Source: Larix sibirica
Lineage: Eukaryota > Streptophyta > Pinopsida > Pinales > Pinaceae
Direction: 5' to 3'
NCBI GenBank assembly: GCA_004151065.3
Contig: NWUY0300054810.1
Span: forward strand, 18,156-40,205
DNA: 22,050 bases
Position 1 is the first letter of the stretch; each line of letters begins with the position of its first letter. Shown one piece after another: positions 1 to 9,998 of the stretch. The notes beneath the pieces are model-generated. The model made no database searches. It worked only from the letters and a program-made list of their open reading frames with translations, and was not told the DNA's origin. Both the position numbers and the translations under genes were made by a program.

Positions 1-1096
1 TAACTTCCGAAGTTGCACAAATTCCAACAGAAACGACTGTTTAATTGCTTGCATTCCTTGAGCATTCTATTGAATGGATGATTTGTATTTGTGACAGATT
101 ATAACGGGTTTTTTAGTGGTTCTTCATCAACCAGCTCTGTAAAAGCTTGAGCTTAGGCTGCATCAAGGGCTTTGGATTATTTGTGTGATAGGTATTAGGA
201 AATGATTGATCCAACTCTGTCATTAATTCGGTCTCTGACTTTATGGATCTTTGTAGGTTTGATAAATGACTACAGTTCAAGGTCAACAGGTTGTTAGTGT
301 TTTACCTATTGTATTTCAAAGCATTTTGTTTTGCATCATTGATTATTTTCTGAATTAAAATTACTTTGTGAATGTCCTCAAAATGCAGGCTAAACATGAT
401 GCAATAGATGAGGTTTTTATGTGCAACATGAAGAATGCCATTTACAACCTAGGATTTCACTTGCTATCTATCTAAATAGGATATGCAGTTTCAACAGTTT
501 TCTTTATTGTAGTGTATTTTAACTCCATCATTGGAGACCTTCATATCAATGTGCTTATGCTCGGAAGACCTTCATATTGCAGGAAGAAAAAGCAGTGTGG
601 TCAATTTTTAAGAAGACCTTCGTATTATTGTGCTATGCGTTGAGAACTTTCAGTGAGTACCACAAGATTGCATTAACTGTTGAAAGTGTTGCGAGGTTTT
701 TTGAATGGGCTAGTAATAGCTGATTATATATTTTTTACTGTTGCAGATGAATGACATGGTGGAGTAGTTTGGAGAACAGCTCCAGGGATTTGCTATTACA
801 GTCATTCGTTTTCTTCTATAAATTATGTTGGAGAAATTAAGGACCTACATAATGGATGCATAAATTCCTTCACCATGACTCACGAGGTTTGTGTTGGAGC
901 AATTTTTTATATTTTACATTTTAATGTTGGAGTCGTAAGAAAACTGTGGAGCAGCTTCCCTGCATTAACTATAGCAGAAGCACAATAAAAAACAGTCATG
1001 ACAAGTGTTTAGGGGTGTTGTAATCACCTACATATTGAAGACCATTGGATAATTTTATCAAAATTCTTGGATAAATTTTTTGAAAGGTCAATATGT
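1..1096. other. Unassigned AT-rich intergenic DNA
   Basis: No reading frame of useful length or recognisable protein motif was found on either strand. A short phrase close to GGAAGACCTTCATAT recurs three times at roughly 535-620, which may be a small local duplication. A possible acceptor-like tract lies near 380-390 (aaaatgcag), but the following frame breaks within about 25 codons and matches no family I know. Confidence 0.4.
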
Positions 1097-1139
1097 TTCA
1101 ATGGAGATTTATATGGAAGAGCCTGTGACTTGTTTTTGT
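1097..1139 (+). repeat. Left arm of 43-bp inverted repeat flanking the PLE
   Basis: This arm matches the reverse complement of 2042-2084 at 42 of 43 positions; the single difference is GAGCC here against GAACC in the other arm. The similarity stops abruptly at both ends. The pair brackets the Penelope-like fragment exactly, so the arms may be part of the element's terminal repeats or an inverted copy of flanking DNA made during insertion. Confidence 0.8.
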
Positions 1140-2041
1140 ACTCGACCTACGATTCAGACTGCATAGCTGAGTCCATCATGAGAGAAAATATCTCATTGAA
1201 AAATGAAGCCATGATGTCTATTAAACATTAATCACATTACCATCAAAACCAATGCTTGCCGACCTAAATTTGGAAGCAACGGTTAGTTTATAGACCCTTC
1301 TTTGTGCTTCAGAGATTATATAATCAGTTTTCATGATTCGCTTAGGATTAGACCATCATCTCTGTTGGAATTTCTCGGATGTTTTTCTATTTCCACTGCC
1401 TCATGAATACGTCTCCTGTTATAATGTTCTTCTAATGCGATTACTTTAGCTTTTTCAACACATATGTGATGGTTTGATTTTAAAGAATGCTTAGCCACAG
1501 CCGACTTTGTTGTTCTGTTGTGTATGATATCTGCACAATGCTCCTTTAATCTAATTTTTATTGAACGACCCGTTTCACCAATATACACATCACCACATGA
1601 GCAGGGAATCGAATAGACGCCCTTCTTTAGCTTGGGATCAATCGGATCTTTAGCTCTATCCAACATATTTCTTAAGGAATTTGGAGGGGGGAGGGTGGTC
1701 TTGATATGTTTTCTTCTTAACACTTTTTTTATTATATCTGTTGCCCCCTGGATATATAGAAGAACCACCCTCTTAATGCTTTTTCTCTCCTCGGTTTGGG
1801 TTCTAGTTGCCACACCTTGCGCTCTTCTGAAGTTCCCTTCAAGATGCTCTTCATCAGATATTCTAACGGCATGTGTGGCAAGGGTGTTCGAGATACCGAG
1901 TTTTTGTGAAGGATGATGATGTGAGTTTGCATGTAATTATTTATCTGTATGGGTTTCCTTTCGGTACACCTGATGTGCGAGAAAGCAATCCTCTTTCTTT
2001 GTGATAAAAAAGGCAGTTGCTTTCCTGGCTTTCCATTGTGA
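1140..2041 (-). mobile_element. 5'-truncated Penelope-like retroelement (Dryad-like)
   Basis: The minus strand carries the C-terminal part of a PLE polyprotein followed by a non-coding tail of about 190 bp (1140-1330). The element begins abruptly inside the reverse transcriptase, just upstream of a TMES phrase, so it is 5'-truncated as is common for PLEs. It is bracketed by the inverted arms at 1097-1139 and 2042-2084. A 9-bp direct repeat TGAAAGGTC (1081-1089 and 2111-2119) lies outside the arms but not directly next to them, so it is only a weak candidate target duplication. In plants, GIY-YIG PLEs are known mainly from conifers, where horizontal transfer from arthropods has been proposed. 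Confidence 0.85.
1331..2041 (-). pseudogene. PLE reverse transcriptase end plus GIY-YIG endonuclease
   Basis: The RT portion shows VYRKETHTDK then a stop (TAA, 1937-1939, where the family has Tyr) then LHANSHHHPSQKLG, the signature PLE RT tail. The same frame runs on without a break for about 200 codons to 1331. Upstream, the phrase TMESQES sits in another frame, so at least one indel lies near 2010-2030. The endonuclease, roughly residues 60-155 of the open 160-codon stretch starting at 1813, has GVYSIPC (GIY), CSCGDVYIGETGR (YIG, with the CxC typical of PLEs), the catalytic-region arginine in SIKIRLKEH, the acidic HEAVEIEKHP and the closing NSNRDDG. PLE proteins prime reverse transcription from an endonuclease nick in the target. 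The endonuclease half looks structurally complete; the RT half is truncated and broken, so the element cannot be autonomous. The call is firm at family level. Confidence 0.88.
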
Positions 2042-2084
2042 ACAAAAACAAGTCACAGGTTCTTCCATATAAATCTCCATTGAA
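2042..2084 (-). repeat. Right arm of 43-bp inverted repeat flanking the PLE
   Basis: This is the partner of 1097-1139, read on the minus strand, with one mismatch in 43. It ends exactly where PLE RT homology begins (the TTC of FTMES overlaps its last bases). Confidence 0.8.
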
Positions 2085-3400
2085 GTGTCTTCTTCCTGTG
2101 AAAGTTTGAATGAAAGGTCTATGTTTATAAATATAAAATATGAATGTCCAATGTTCAGTTTTCTGCAGACAATGTAATCTCAAATGGGCATTCTAATTAG
2201 TTTTGCAAGATCTATCAATTTGATTTACAAAGTTGTTGCATGCAATGTTAGTTAAACAAATCTTTATTAGGAACCCTTGGGAAAGCTTCCACAATGTCCA
2301 CATACATTTCAAACATACTATTTTCATCGTGCTAATGAATTAATATAGGTAGTTTCTCGTTGGCTTTAAATTTCAAACCCGAATTCCTCTTGATTTGTTG
2401 ATTTAATGGATATGTTTTCTTGTATAAGCATACAAGGAGAGTCAAACTGCAATGAGAATTGTAAATACCACTGAAACTGCAAGTGGTTATGAGGATTTGT
2501 AGCCCTTAGTGGACCAATCAACACACATCTAGACTTGTAAGGCTGCCATGGAACCTGAATATCTTAAACTGTTCCAACCTTCTGTAGTTGTACTTTATGT
2601 GCTCCACCCCACTTTCCCTATGCTCTGTCTGCCCACCTTTGGCCCTTTTGTCCACTAGATTGCCTAGTCATCTGCTAGCATAAAATCCCGTCAACCTGTT
2701 TTGGTATCCACACTTCTGCAAGCTGCCCTCTCTTATAAAATCTCAAGTACTCTTTCACAAAAATCTATCCAAATGTTGCTTATATCCTTCGTGTTATTCC
2801 TCTTCATTCCCCCATGCTTTAGTCCTTCACCTCTTCCTTGCCCCCATGCTTTAGTCTGCATCTATAGAGGCCTTCTCCTTGCTTTCTTTTATTAGCTTCC
2901 ATAGATCTCTTTCACTTAGTGGCACAGAGAAATCTTTCTTCCACCTAGTCTTGCCTCGACCTGTACCCACTTGTGATTGAATTGCTAATGTTAGTTAGCT
3001 TTTGTAATGTTAATTTTTTTTGTTGTTGTTGTGAATAAAGCTCGCTACCTCTAATAGCCTTATTTTCTTATTTGTTTCATCCATTTGTTTTGGAGGCCTA
3101 GCTAAGACATCATAACATCTTACGACCTCACACTAGAAATAATTACACATGTAATATCAACATTACACATTCCAACACCTATATAACTTTATAATTATAA
3201 ATTTTAGTTGATTATAGGGGGGTGGGGGGAAACTATTAGGGGTTTGGGAAGAAACCTTGGTACAAGGAGAAAAGGGATGGGGAGGGGTGAAATTTACCAC
3301 ATCTCTTTATCCCAGTAGAAGGCTACTATAAAATTCGTAGAAGGAAAATAATTTGGCTTAAAAGGAGCTCTTAAATCATCTACAACTTCTAGTCATGTTC
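2085..3400. other. Unassigned region with pyrimidine-rich tract
   Basis: No gene was recognised. From about 2580 to 2960 the plus strand is rich in C and T. Two copies of CCCCCATGCTTTAGTC (2809-2824 and 2841-2856) give a 32-bp tandem period. The stretch around 3005-3045 (T-run, GTTGTTGTTGTG, AATAAA) resembles a plant 3' untranslated end with a polyadenylation signal, but no associated reading frame was found. A G-rich patch lies at 3218-3285. Confidence 0.4.
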
Positions 3401-3430
3401 CCTAATGGTTTGTATTTATCTAAATGTTTT

Positions 3431-4100
3431 AGGATCAAGGAATCCCTAAAAAGGATGATTGAAGTGCACTCTCATAATATTATTCTAGTGCAAGAGACTA
3501 TGGATGAAGGAGGTAAAATTGTATGTGATTTGGAGAAGGTTATGGGAGGATGAGAACTTGTTTTTTTAGATGCTTGAGGATGGCCTGGGGTCTTAATGAT
3601 TGGATAGATTGAAATGTTTTAGTTCATGGCGTTTTCATTTAGGCTTTGAAGTTGACCTATTCTCCTAAGAATTGGATTTGGAGATGACATAATTGATTAT
3701 TTATGGCCCTTATAAATGGAAATATCATTATTATAAAGTTTGTTTTTGATGGATTGCTTGATAAAGAATATAGTTATTCATGGAGGTGATTTAAAATTTT
3801 CATTATCTAGGAATAAGAGGGTTGGTGATGAAATAATTGCTAAAAGGTTTGACATATTTCTAATCTCAAAAGTTTTCTCTAATTATCAAATAGATCAGAT
3901 AATGGCTTGGCTTAGGGGGTGATTTTGATCATTTTCCTATTTTGTTACAACTAGATTTCGGTGCAGGAAAGGGGGGGGGATTCATCAAACACCTTTAAGT
4001 TCAATCATAAGTGGATGAAGTAAGAGGATTATTTTTCTTTAGTAAAGAATGCATGGTTCCCTTTTAATGAGTCACAAATATTTTGAAAACTTTAAAACTT
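3431..4100 (+). pseudogene. LINE apurinic-type endonuclease remnant
   Basis: The domain nicks target DNA to prime LINE reverse transcription. Visible pieces are SHNIILVQETM (about 3468-3500), which keeps the catalytic glutamate of the QET motif; HGGDLKFSLSRNKRVGDE (from 3779), where the usual GGD-x-N motif reads GGDLK so the catalytic asparagine is lost; AKRFDIFLIS, matching the family AKRLDRFLIS; and GGDFDHFPILLQLD (about 3913-3955), matching the SDHxPI motif. The region between GGDLK and AKRFD is shorter than in intact elements, suggesting an internal deletion. Further on, KFNHKWMK fits the linker that follows the domain. Stops and frame changes separate the pieces. Confidence 0.78.
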
Positions 4101-4446
4101 GAAGAAAATCTAAAATAGGGAAATAGGGTGGCTTCCAGATCGGCCTATAAGAAGAGAATTGAAGATGATTAGGTAATAAGTGAAGTAGAACCCCAAATAG
4201 AAAATATATGTGGCCATGATTTTTTTGTTTTGAAAATATGAAAGTGAAGGACAAGGATGACCAATTAGAACTTAAGAAGTAGAATACAGGCCAAATAAAA
4301 GATCTATTTAGTTAGTATGTGGAGATGAAAAAAAAATTCATTCATCATTATGACAATCATAGGAATAATGCCAATACTATATGGAGGATGAATAAGAGGC
4401 AAGGAGAGGAGGTCAATATCTTTGAGGACCTAAGTTAAGTAGGGAC

Positions 4447-5939
4447 ATGGCTAGGATTGCTAAAGTAGTTAAAATGACCACATACTATCCCAACTTAGTC
4501 AATGAGAAGAAAAGTGAGAGTGATTTGGAGGAAGTCTCTAAGAATAGGTTGTGGGAGGTGCTTCATATTTTTGGAACCAATAAAAGAGGAGGAATAGATG
4601 GTTGGAATGTTGAACTCTTCATGGGTTTTATCAGTTTATTGAAGATGACTTATTGAGACTCAATGAGGAATCTATATCCCAGGGAAAGATCATTATAGAT
4701 TTCAATTCAATATTCATTTCTTCGATTCCCAAACTTAATAACCCAATATCATTAGAATATTTTGGACCAAATTCTCTTAGTAACTATATTTATAAAAGTA
4801 TTGCTAAGATTGTTCTAAGAAGGGTGTAGTTTCTTCTATTCAATTCTATCTCTTTCAGAATAATTTGGTTTCTTATTGAGTTGACTCACCAATACATGAG
4901 GGTAATGGATTGGCACAAGAGGTATTTCACTAAAGAAATTCTTCGATAATTCCATCTATGGTGGTTAAACTCACCTTTGAAAATTTTATGATAGGGCTAG
5001 CTGGTTGTACCTTTTGGTGACATTGATTTGTTTAGTTTTTGTCTACACTTTTTCTTGATTATGTGATGAGTTATGTCATTATAGTTTCCTTTGATATATT
5101 AATAAATGGAGCTGTAAAAGGTTTCTTTAGACCTAGTAGATGATTGAGATAGTGGTGCCATTTATATTGCCTTCCCTTTCTCACTATAGAACAAGGTTTG
5201 AGTATATAAATGATGAATGTAAAACCTACTTTCAATTTCATCGGTGTAAGGATGGGGGACACATTCAATATATCTCATTTACAATTTGTAGATGATGCTC
5301 TATTTTTTTTCAACTAGTTGAGATGCGTAAATGATAAATGAATTTTTGGATTTATATTGCTTTGCCACTTGAATAAGGATGAACTAAACAAATTCTACAA
5401 TTCATATTGGGGAATTAATTAAGAGATGAGGTACTTCTCATAGATGTTTTCCTTTCAAGAAGAATACCTTTTGAAAGGGTTGAAGTATATCATCTTCAAG
5501 ATAAATTTAAATGACTGTGGGAGGAAAGATTGGGATTTGCTTAATAAAGTTTGAAAAAAGGTTATATATCTTGTGGTTCAAGTGGATTTCCAATGATGGT
5601 AGGATTGATTTTGTAAAATAATTTTTGGAAGTAATTCTTGTGTATTTTGTGTATTTGATGTCTTTAGCCTTTATCCGAAAAAGTTTGCTAGAAAATTTAG
5701 GATGTATTTGTTTTAGGTTCTTATTGTATGGTAGTAGAGATATGAAGGGTATCCCACATATGAGATGGGAGAGGATAATGGTTCCAAAAGAAGGGGATAT
5801 GGTTTTAAAAAATCCTTATTTTTTTACAAATGATTTGGCACCCAAGAATGTTTGGAGGTTATTAAGTGGAAAAGGACTATGGTGTAAGGATATACATCAT
5901 AAATATATTATGTTGAATTCAGTGGAGGAAAGGATATGA
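4447..5939 (+). pseudogene. LINE reverse transcriptase remnant
   Basis: The domain copies element RNA into DNA at the nicked target. In order, the sequence shows VSKNRLWEVLHIF then KRGGIDGWNVELF (about 4530-4622, family KSPGPDGWPxEFF); FNSIFISSIPKLNNPIS (from about 4699, family FxxTFIxLIPKKxNP); NYIYKSIAKIVLRR; YDRASWLYL (4987-5013, motif A region); INGAVKGFFRPSR (about 5103-5141); and ISHLQFVDDALFFF, whose catalytic FVDD box is at 5285-5296 and intact. The downstream ORF at 5625-5939 gives ICFRFLLYGSRDMKGIPHM and NVWRLLSGKGLWCKDIHHKY, typical of the plant LINE region after the thumb. Numerous stops and indels show the gene is dead. Confidence 0.85.
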
Positions 5940-6497
5940 AACAATAAAAAATCACATAAGAATGATTCTATAATTTGGAAAGACACAATTTTATCTTTCC
6001 TCATTATTGGAAAACAACTAGTTTGGAAAGTAGGATATGGTCAAAGAGTTAGACCAGGTGGAGATACTTGGGTAATATGTGGGAGGAGTATAGACTCCTA
6101 AAATTTTTGATTGAGTAGTTGAGAGGTAGGGGTATATAATATACATCTCAGGAAGTAGATATAATTCAAACATCATTATAGATCCAACAATGGAATTCAA
6201 CTATTATGTTAGTGTTGGGTGGTGATGAGGCTAAAGCATGGAGAGAATATGTTAGAAGGATGAAAGTCAGTCACGTGAGAGTAAAGGATTATCCTTATGA
6301 ATTCTTATATTAAAAAAAAATTGGTTAATACACTACAAGGATAGGTTATAAGTCTTTTAGGGATATTAAGGAAATCAAATGGTGGAATTATATGTGGAAA
6401 TCAAAAAGTCCTCTCAAGGGAATATTCTCATGTGGATTCATCTCAACAATAACATTATCAATTGGCATAATCAACAAAAGGAAATGGTCCTAGTAGA

Positions 6498-6812
6498 TTG
6501 CCACTATGCAATATTGGTGAAGAAATAATCAACCATCTATATTTCTTCTATGATTATATAGGTCAAGTATGGAGGGAGTTAGAATTAGTTTCATCTAGCG
6601 TGAGGCTAGTTTTGAAAGGTATTTCAGTTGAATGTACATTAAATGGATGGTTAAGAAATGAGTATTTATTGAAGGTTAAAGAGATACTGGTCATTTACCT
6701 TTCAAGGGTTTGGTTTGTCCAAAATGACGACTTACATGGATTTAGGTTTATTTTAACTCTTCAATATGCTTTCAAGAGCTTAATTATACAAAATCATTTT
6801 CTACAGTTGTAG
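6498..6812 (+). pseudogene. LINE zf-RVT (zinc-binding) segment
   Basis: An open stretch of 104 codons reads PLCNIGEEIINHLYFFYDY then GQVWRELELV, matching the zf-RVT pattern CPLCx(n)EExxNHLFxxCxxxxxVWxxL found between RT and RNase H in plant LINEs. The second cysteine (PLC) is kept, but the distal cysteine of the HxxxC pair reads Y in FFYDY. The first cysteine of CPLC falls just before the start codon and also seems to be replaced. It lies 0.56 kb after the RT remnant and 0.25 kb before the RNase H remnant, as expected for this element type. Confidence 0.75.
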
Positions 6813-7039
6813 GAAAATAATTAAGGAAACTATAAGGAAACTATAGAAAAATTTAGAGCATGGTGATATTTTGATGAGGCATCACACAAGGACCTAGATA
6901 CGTGGGTGTTTTTGGAGGTGGAGTTCATTTATCTTATGCTCATATGATTAGATAGAAGGAAATATTGGGTCAAGGATCCAAGAACGTTGTAGATTAATGG
7001 CACTAAAATTATGTTTGATCCAAAAGGGCATTGATCAAG

Positions 7040-7230
7040 TACACATACTCTCTGTTGGTTATAAATTGGGTAAATAGTGCGCGTTAGATCAAATTTATCA
7101 GGTTGCAATCAATTATAAAGGATATGTTTACTATAAAACCGACCTTCCCTTCTAAGATATTTTAGCATATATGAGAAAGAGGAACAATAATGTAGATGAA
7201 ATGTCGAAAAAAAGTTTAATTTTAGCTCAT
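7040..7230 (+). pseudogene. LINE RNase H C-terminal remnant
   Basis: The frame from about 7054 reads LLVINWVN, matching the DSxLVIxWxN segment of plant retroelement RNase H, followed by IKFIRLQSIIKDMFTIKP. After a frame change, RKRNNNVDEMSKKSL (about 7171-7215) matches the closing H-x-x-R-x-x-N-x-x-AD-x-LS motif, with the A of AD replaced by V. The N-terminal half with the first catalytic aspartate was not located. RNase H would degrade the RNA strand of the hybrid; this copy is non-functional. Confidence 0.6.
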
Positions 7231-7438
7231 TGTCACTGGATTCTTTCTGAAATGAAGTATGGAAAAGGATTAAACATGAACCTTGGTTTTAATTTTCTTT
7301 GTTGAATACTTGTTTATTTTGAATTTGTCATGATTTGGTAAACTATAATGCAAATCTAAATCTAGTTTTTTTGGAGTCGGTGCCATTTTGGTATAAGTTT
7401 ATTTAGTTTGGTTGTATGATTATAAAATGCAATTTGAA

Positions 7439-7660
7439 AATTAATCTTTTGGGGAATTAGTAATATATAGTTGATAACTATTTTTTAATGAATTGGTAAT
7501 GAAATGTTGTAAATTAATCTTTTGGGGAATTATTAATATATAGTTGATAACTATTTTTTAATGAATTAGTAATGAAACATGCTGTAAATTAATCTTTTGT
7601 GGAATTAGTAATATGTAGTTGATAACTTATTTTTTTAATGAATTAGTAATGAAATGTTGT
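7439..7660 (+). repeat. Three tandem copies of a 73-75 bp unit
   Basis: Copies start at 7439, 7512 and 7587, each opening AATTAATCTTTTG and closing GAATT(A/G)GTAATGAAA. Differences are a handful of substitutions and 1-3 bp indels, so the array is fairly young compared with the LINE just upstream. It may be a LINE 3' untranslated repeat or an unrelated minisatellite. Confidence 0.9.
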
Positions 7661-9937
7661 TTACAACATTTATAGAATATATTATAATTTGTATAATTAT
7701 ATACATATAAGTAAAAACATAAACCTAAATTACATATAATGATACATAAATTTACCCCTGGATGGGGTGTTAGAGACTTGAAGGGTCACCTTTGAGTATC
7801 CATAGAGTGCTTAAATGATAGGATAGCTAGTAAAGGAATGAGAAAATGGTGGGGATACGAGAGAGGGGATTTGTATCTTGGCCCTAGTATTCTGCAAGTG
7901 ACTCACAAGACTCCAAGGTCTTGGTTGTCAAGTTCGTGTGATGTTTCCATGATGAATAAGGGAAATAAATTATTATGTTGATTCCCATAATGTAGGTTTA
8001 TCAAGGGAAGCCTCAAGCTCAATGCAGATGCATTAGACTCTTCTTGAATCAATTGGAAGTTGGAAAAAGGTCTTGGAAAACTAGGGCTAACCCAATCCAT
8101 TCATCTACATTTATAATGGTTATTTTTGTGGGATTGACCGTTCTTTATGATGTAGGGCTCCTTGGTCGAGTGAAGGAAGCTTTCTCAGCTCTAGATTTTG
8201 TATGCAAACTTTATGAGTTAGTGGATTTTTTTCCTTTGATGGAAATTCAATTTTTGGGTTGGTTTTTGGGTATAATTGGGCCGCTTGTCATAATAGAGAT
8301 TTTTTTCTCTATGTTTTCATTTTTATGTGTTCTAGGGATCCCTATATTAGGAATGGAGTCTTTCCCAAGGCTCTCCCAACCACAAAAAGATAATTCTGCA
8401 TCAAGTGTGGAAGTAGGAGTAGTAGACAAGACCCGCAGACTCAAGCCATGAAGGAAGATGCAGAAGCAGAGGAGCCTCTTATTCACTAATACTAGACTGT
8501 AATGTCCCCATTCAAATAAATTCATAACAAGGAAATTCCATCAATCCTACTAGTTCCCTANGGTTGCTGTTCCCATGGTTAAAAAAAAAACGATAGAAGG
8601 CATGTAAATTAATTAATGTATGTAAGAAATATGTAGGGTTTAGAGCTCGAGAATACAAGTACGAAATCATGACAATAATATGATAAGTTTAGCTTAGACT
8701 TAGGAAAAATATATTAAATATATCAATATCGGTGAAAGAAAATGATTAAAGCACTCTTTTTAGTTAGATAAGCTTTTCAATTCCTTAGTGAAGCTACCAA
8801 GTCAGATAAGTTTCTCAATTTCTTAGTGAAGCTACCAAGTCAATCTAATTGTAGACACCTTAGTAGATACGAGCCACAACCGCACATGAAATTAAGTATC
8901 CTTGGAGTTCTTAATTAGTATTGTTTAAGTTAATCCAACTCACTCAATAAGAACATTGCATGGATTATGAGAATATACATAGCAAGCATAACATAATAAG
9001 CAATCCTTTATATACTAAATAGATTAATAAACAATTTTTTTTTATTGATATACAGGTTGAGGTATTTGTCATTTGTAGAAGGGCTTTGGTTGAGGTGTTT
9101 CATATCCATTTCCCTTGTTGATTTACTATTAAGTAAGATAATTTGCTGCTATCATTTTAGTGAAAGTTAGGGAAGATTTATAGTTTGTAGTACAATCACC
9201 CCTCTGTTGTCATGCATGTGTATTTAGGAGCACCTTTGTAAGGGCCCTCTAAGTTTTTGCAATATGGAAATAACATTCATAGGTCGATTTTAGCTTGTAG
9301 TAACAACACTATCATGCCATCCCGATTCATAATTTTGAACCCTCTATAAAGGTCGTCTCTTGACTCCATTTGCCTTACTTGGATAGGCACTAGCGTCAAT
9401 TCTCGAACCCATTCTATTTCTAAAGTTATCTCATATTTTACTTAGTGAACCCCCCTTTGTGTCAAAGGAGAGCTAGCCTAAGGCGAGAGAGGGCATTGTT
9501 GTGGTGACAATGGGAAACCACTCTTAGTTCCCTTAAGGTTGCACTTGTGTTTTAGGGATTTATCGCTTAAAGTGCAGGTTTGGGAGGCAACACCCGCCAA
9601 TATCAACAACTAAAGCAATGAAACAACAACAAATATTGGAATCCTTGTTACTTTTCGTATCAATACGCTGTGGTGCCAGGCTTTTGTCATAAATAAATCT
9701 TTGAAAAAGTAATTTGATGACCTTAAGATTTGTGGGCAGCCAACTACCTAAGTATTATGTAATAAAGTGTCAAAGATAGAACAAAATATATTTCTTTTAA
9801 CCACTTTCAATAGGTCCAAAATGAATCAAATGGAATGCAAAATTGTAATAATTGAGTGTTTGCAATTTTATTAATTTTACATTCTCGATAGAATTCCTAT
9901 AGTTTTCTAGCATTGAAAGGTTCCACCCTTATATATT
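7661..9937. other. Unassigned region with one ambiguous base
   Basis: No recognisable gene. A 135-codon open stretch at 8044-8451 (plus) has two hydrophobic runs but no known motif, and overlaps a 92-codon open stretch on the other strand, so I treat both as chance. TGTAATGTCCCC at about 8500 resembles the start of some plant LTRs, but no partner LTR, primer site or internal domain was found. The base at 8561 is N, marking an assembly or consensus uncertainty. Confidence 0.35.
8767..8842 (+). repeat. 38-bp direct tandem duplication
   Basis: Copies at 8767-8804 and 8805-8842 share GATAAG, CTCAATT or CTTTTCAATT-like sequence, and the block TTAGTGAAGCTACCAAGTCA without indels, differing at only a few positions. 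Confidence 0.9.
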
Positions 9938-9998
9938 GGGTCTTGGTTGGTTGGTAAAGCATGGATGTTGCCCTCCCACTAGTGTCCAATCCCCCTAG
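9938..9998 (+). repeat. Possible tRNA-derived SINE head (weak)
   Basis: TCTTGGTTGGTTGGTAAAGC (9941-9960) resembles the D-arm/A-box part of a tRNA-related SINE promoter, followed about 30 bp later by AGTGTCCAATCCCCC, a poor B-box (consensus GGTTCRANNCC). No body, tail or target duplication was identified. Confidence 0.25.

Larger units (their letters stand above)
3400..7240 (+). mobile_element. Degenerate L1-type LINE retrotransposon with RNase H
   Basis: Pieces of a plant L1-type ORF2 occur in the expected order on the plus strand, scattered over three frames by many stops and indels: endonuclease (about 3431-4100), reverse transcriptase (about 4447-5300), the RT-downstream region (5625-5939), a zf-RVT finger (about 6498-6580) and an RNase H tail (about 7050-7225). 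ORF1 was not identified and no poly(A) tail or target duplication was found, so both ends are approximate. Decay is heavy and roughly even, which points to an old insertion. Confidence 0.85.

Noticed and set aside
1632-1916. 94-codon plus-strand open stretch over the PLE
   Set aside because: It is the antisense shadow of the PLE endonuclease/RT frame.
8044-8451. 135-codon plus-strand open stretch with hydrophobic runs
   Set aside because: No known motif, overlapped by a 92-codon frame on the other strand, and set in decayed intergenic DNA; length is plausible by chance.
8500-8530. TGTAATGTCCCC resembling an LTR start
   Set aside because: No second copy, primer site, polypurine tract or internal domain was found to support an LTR element here.
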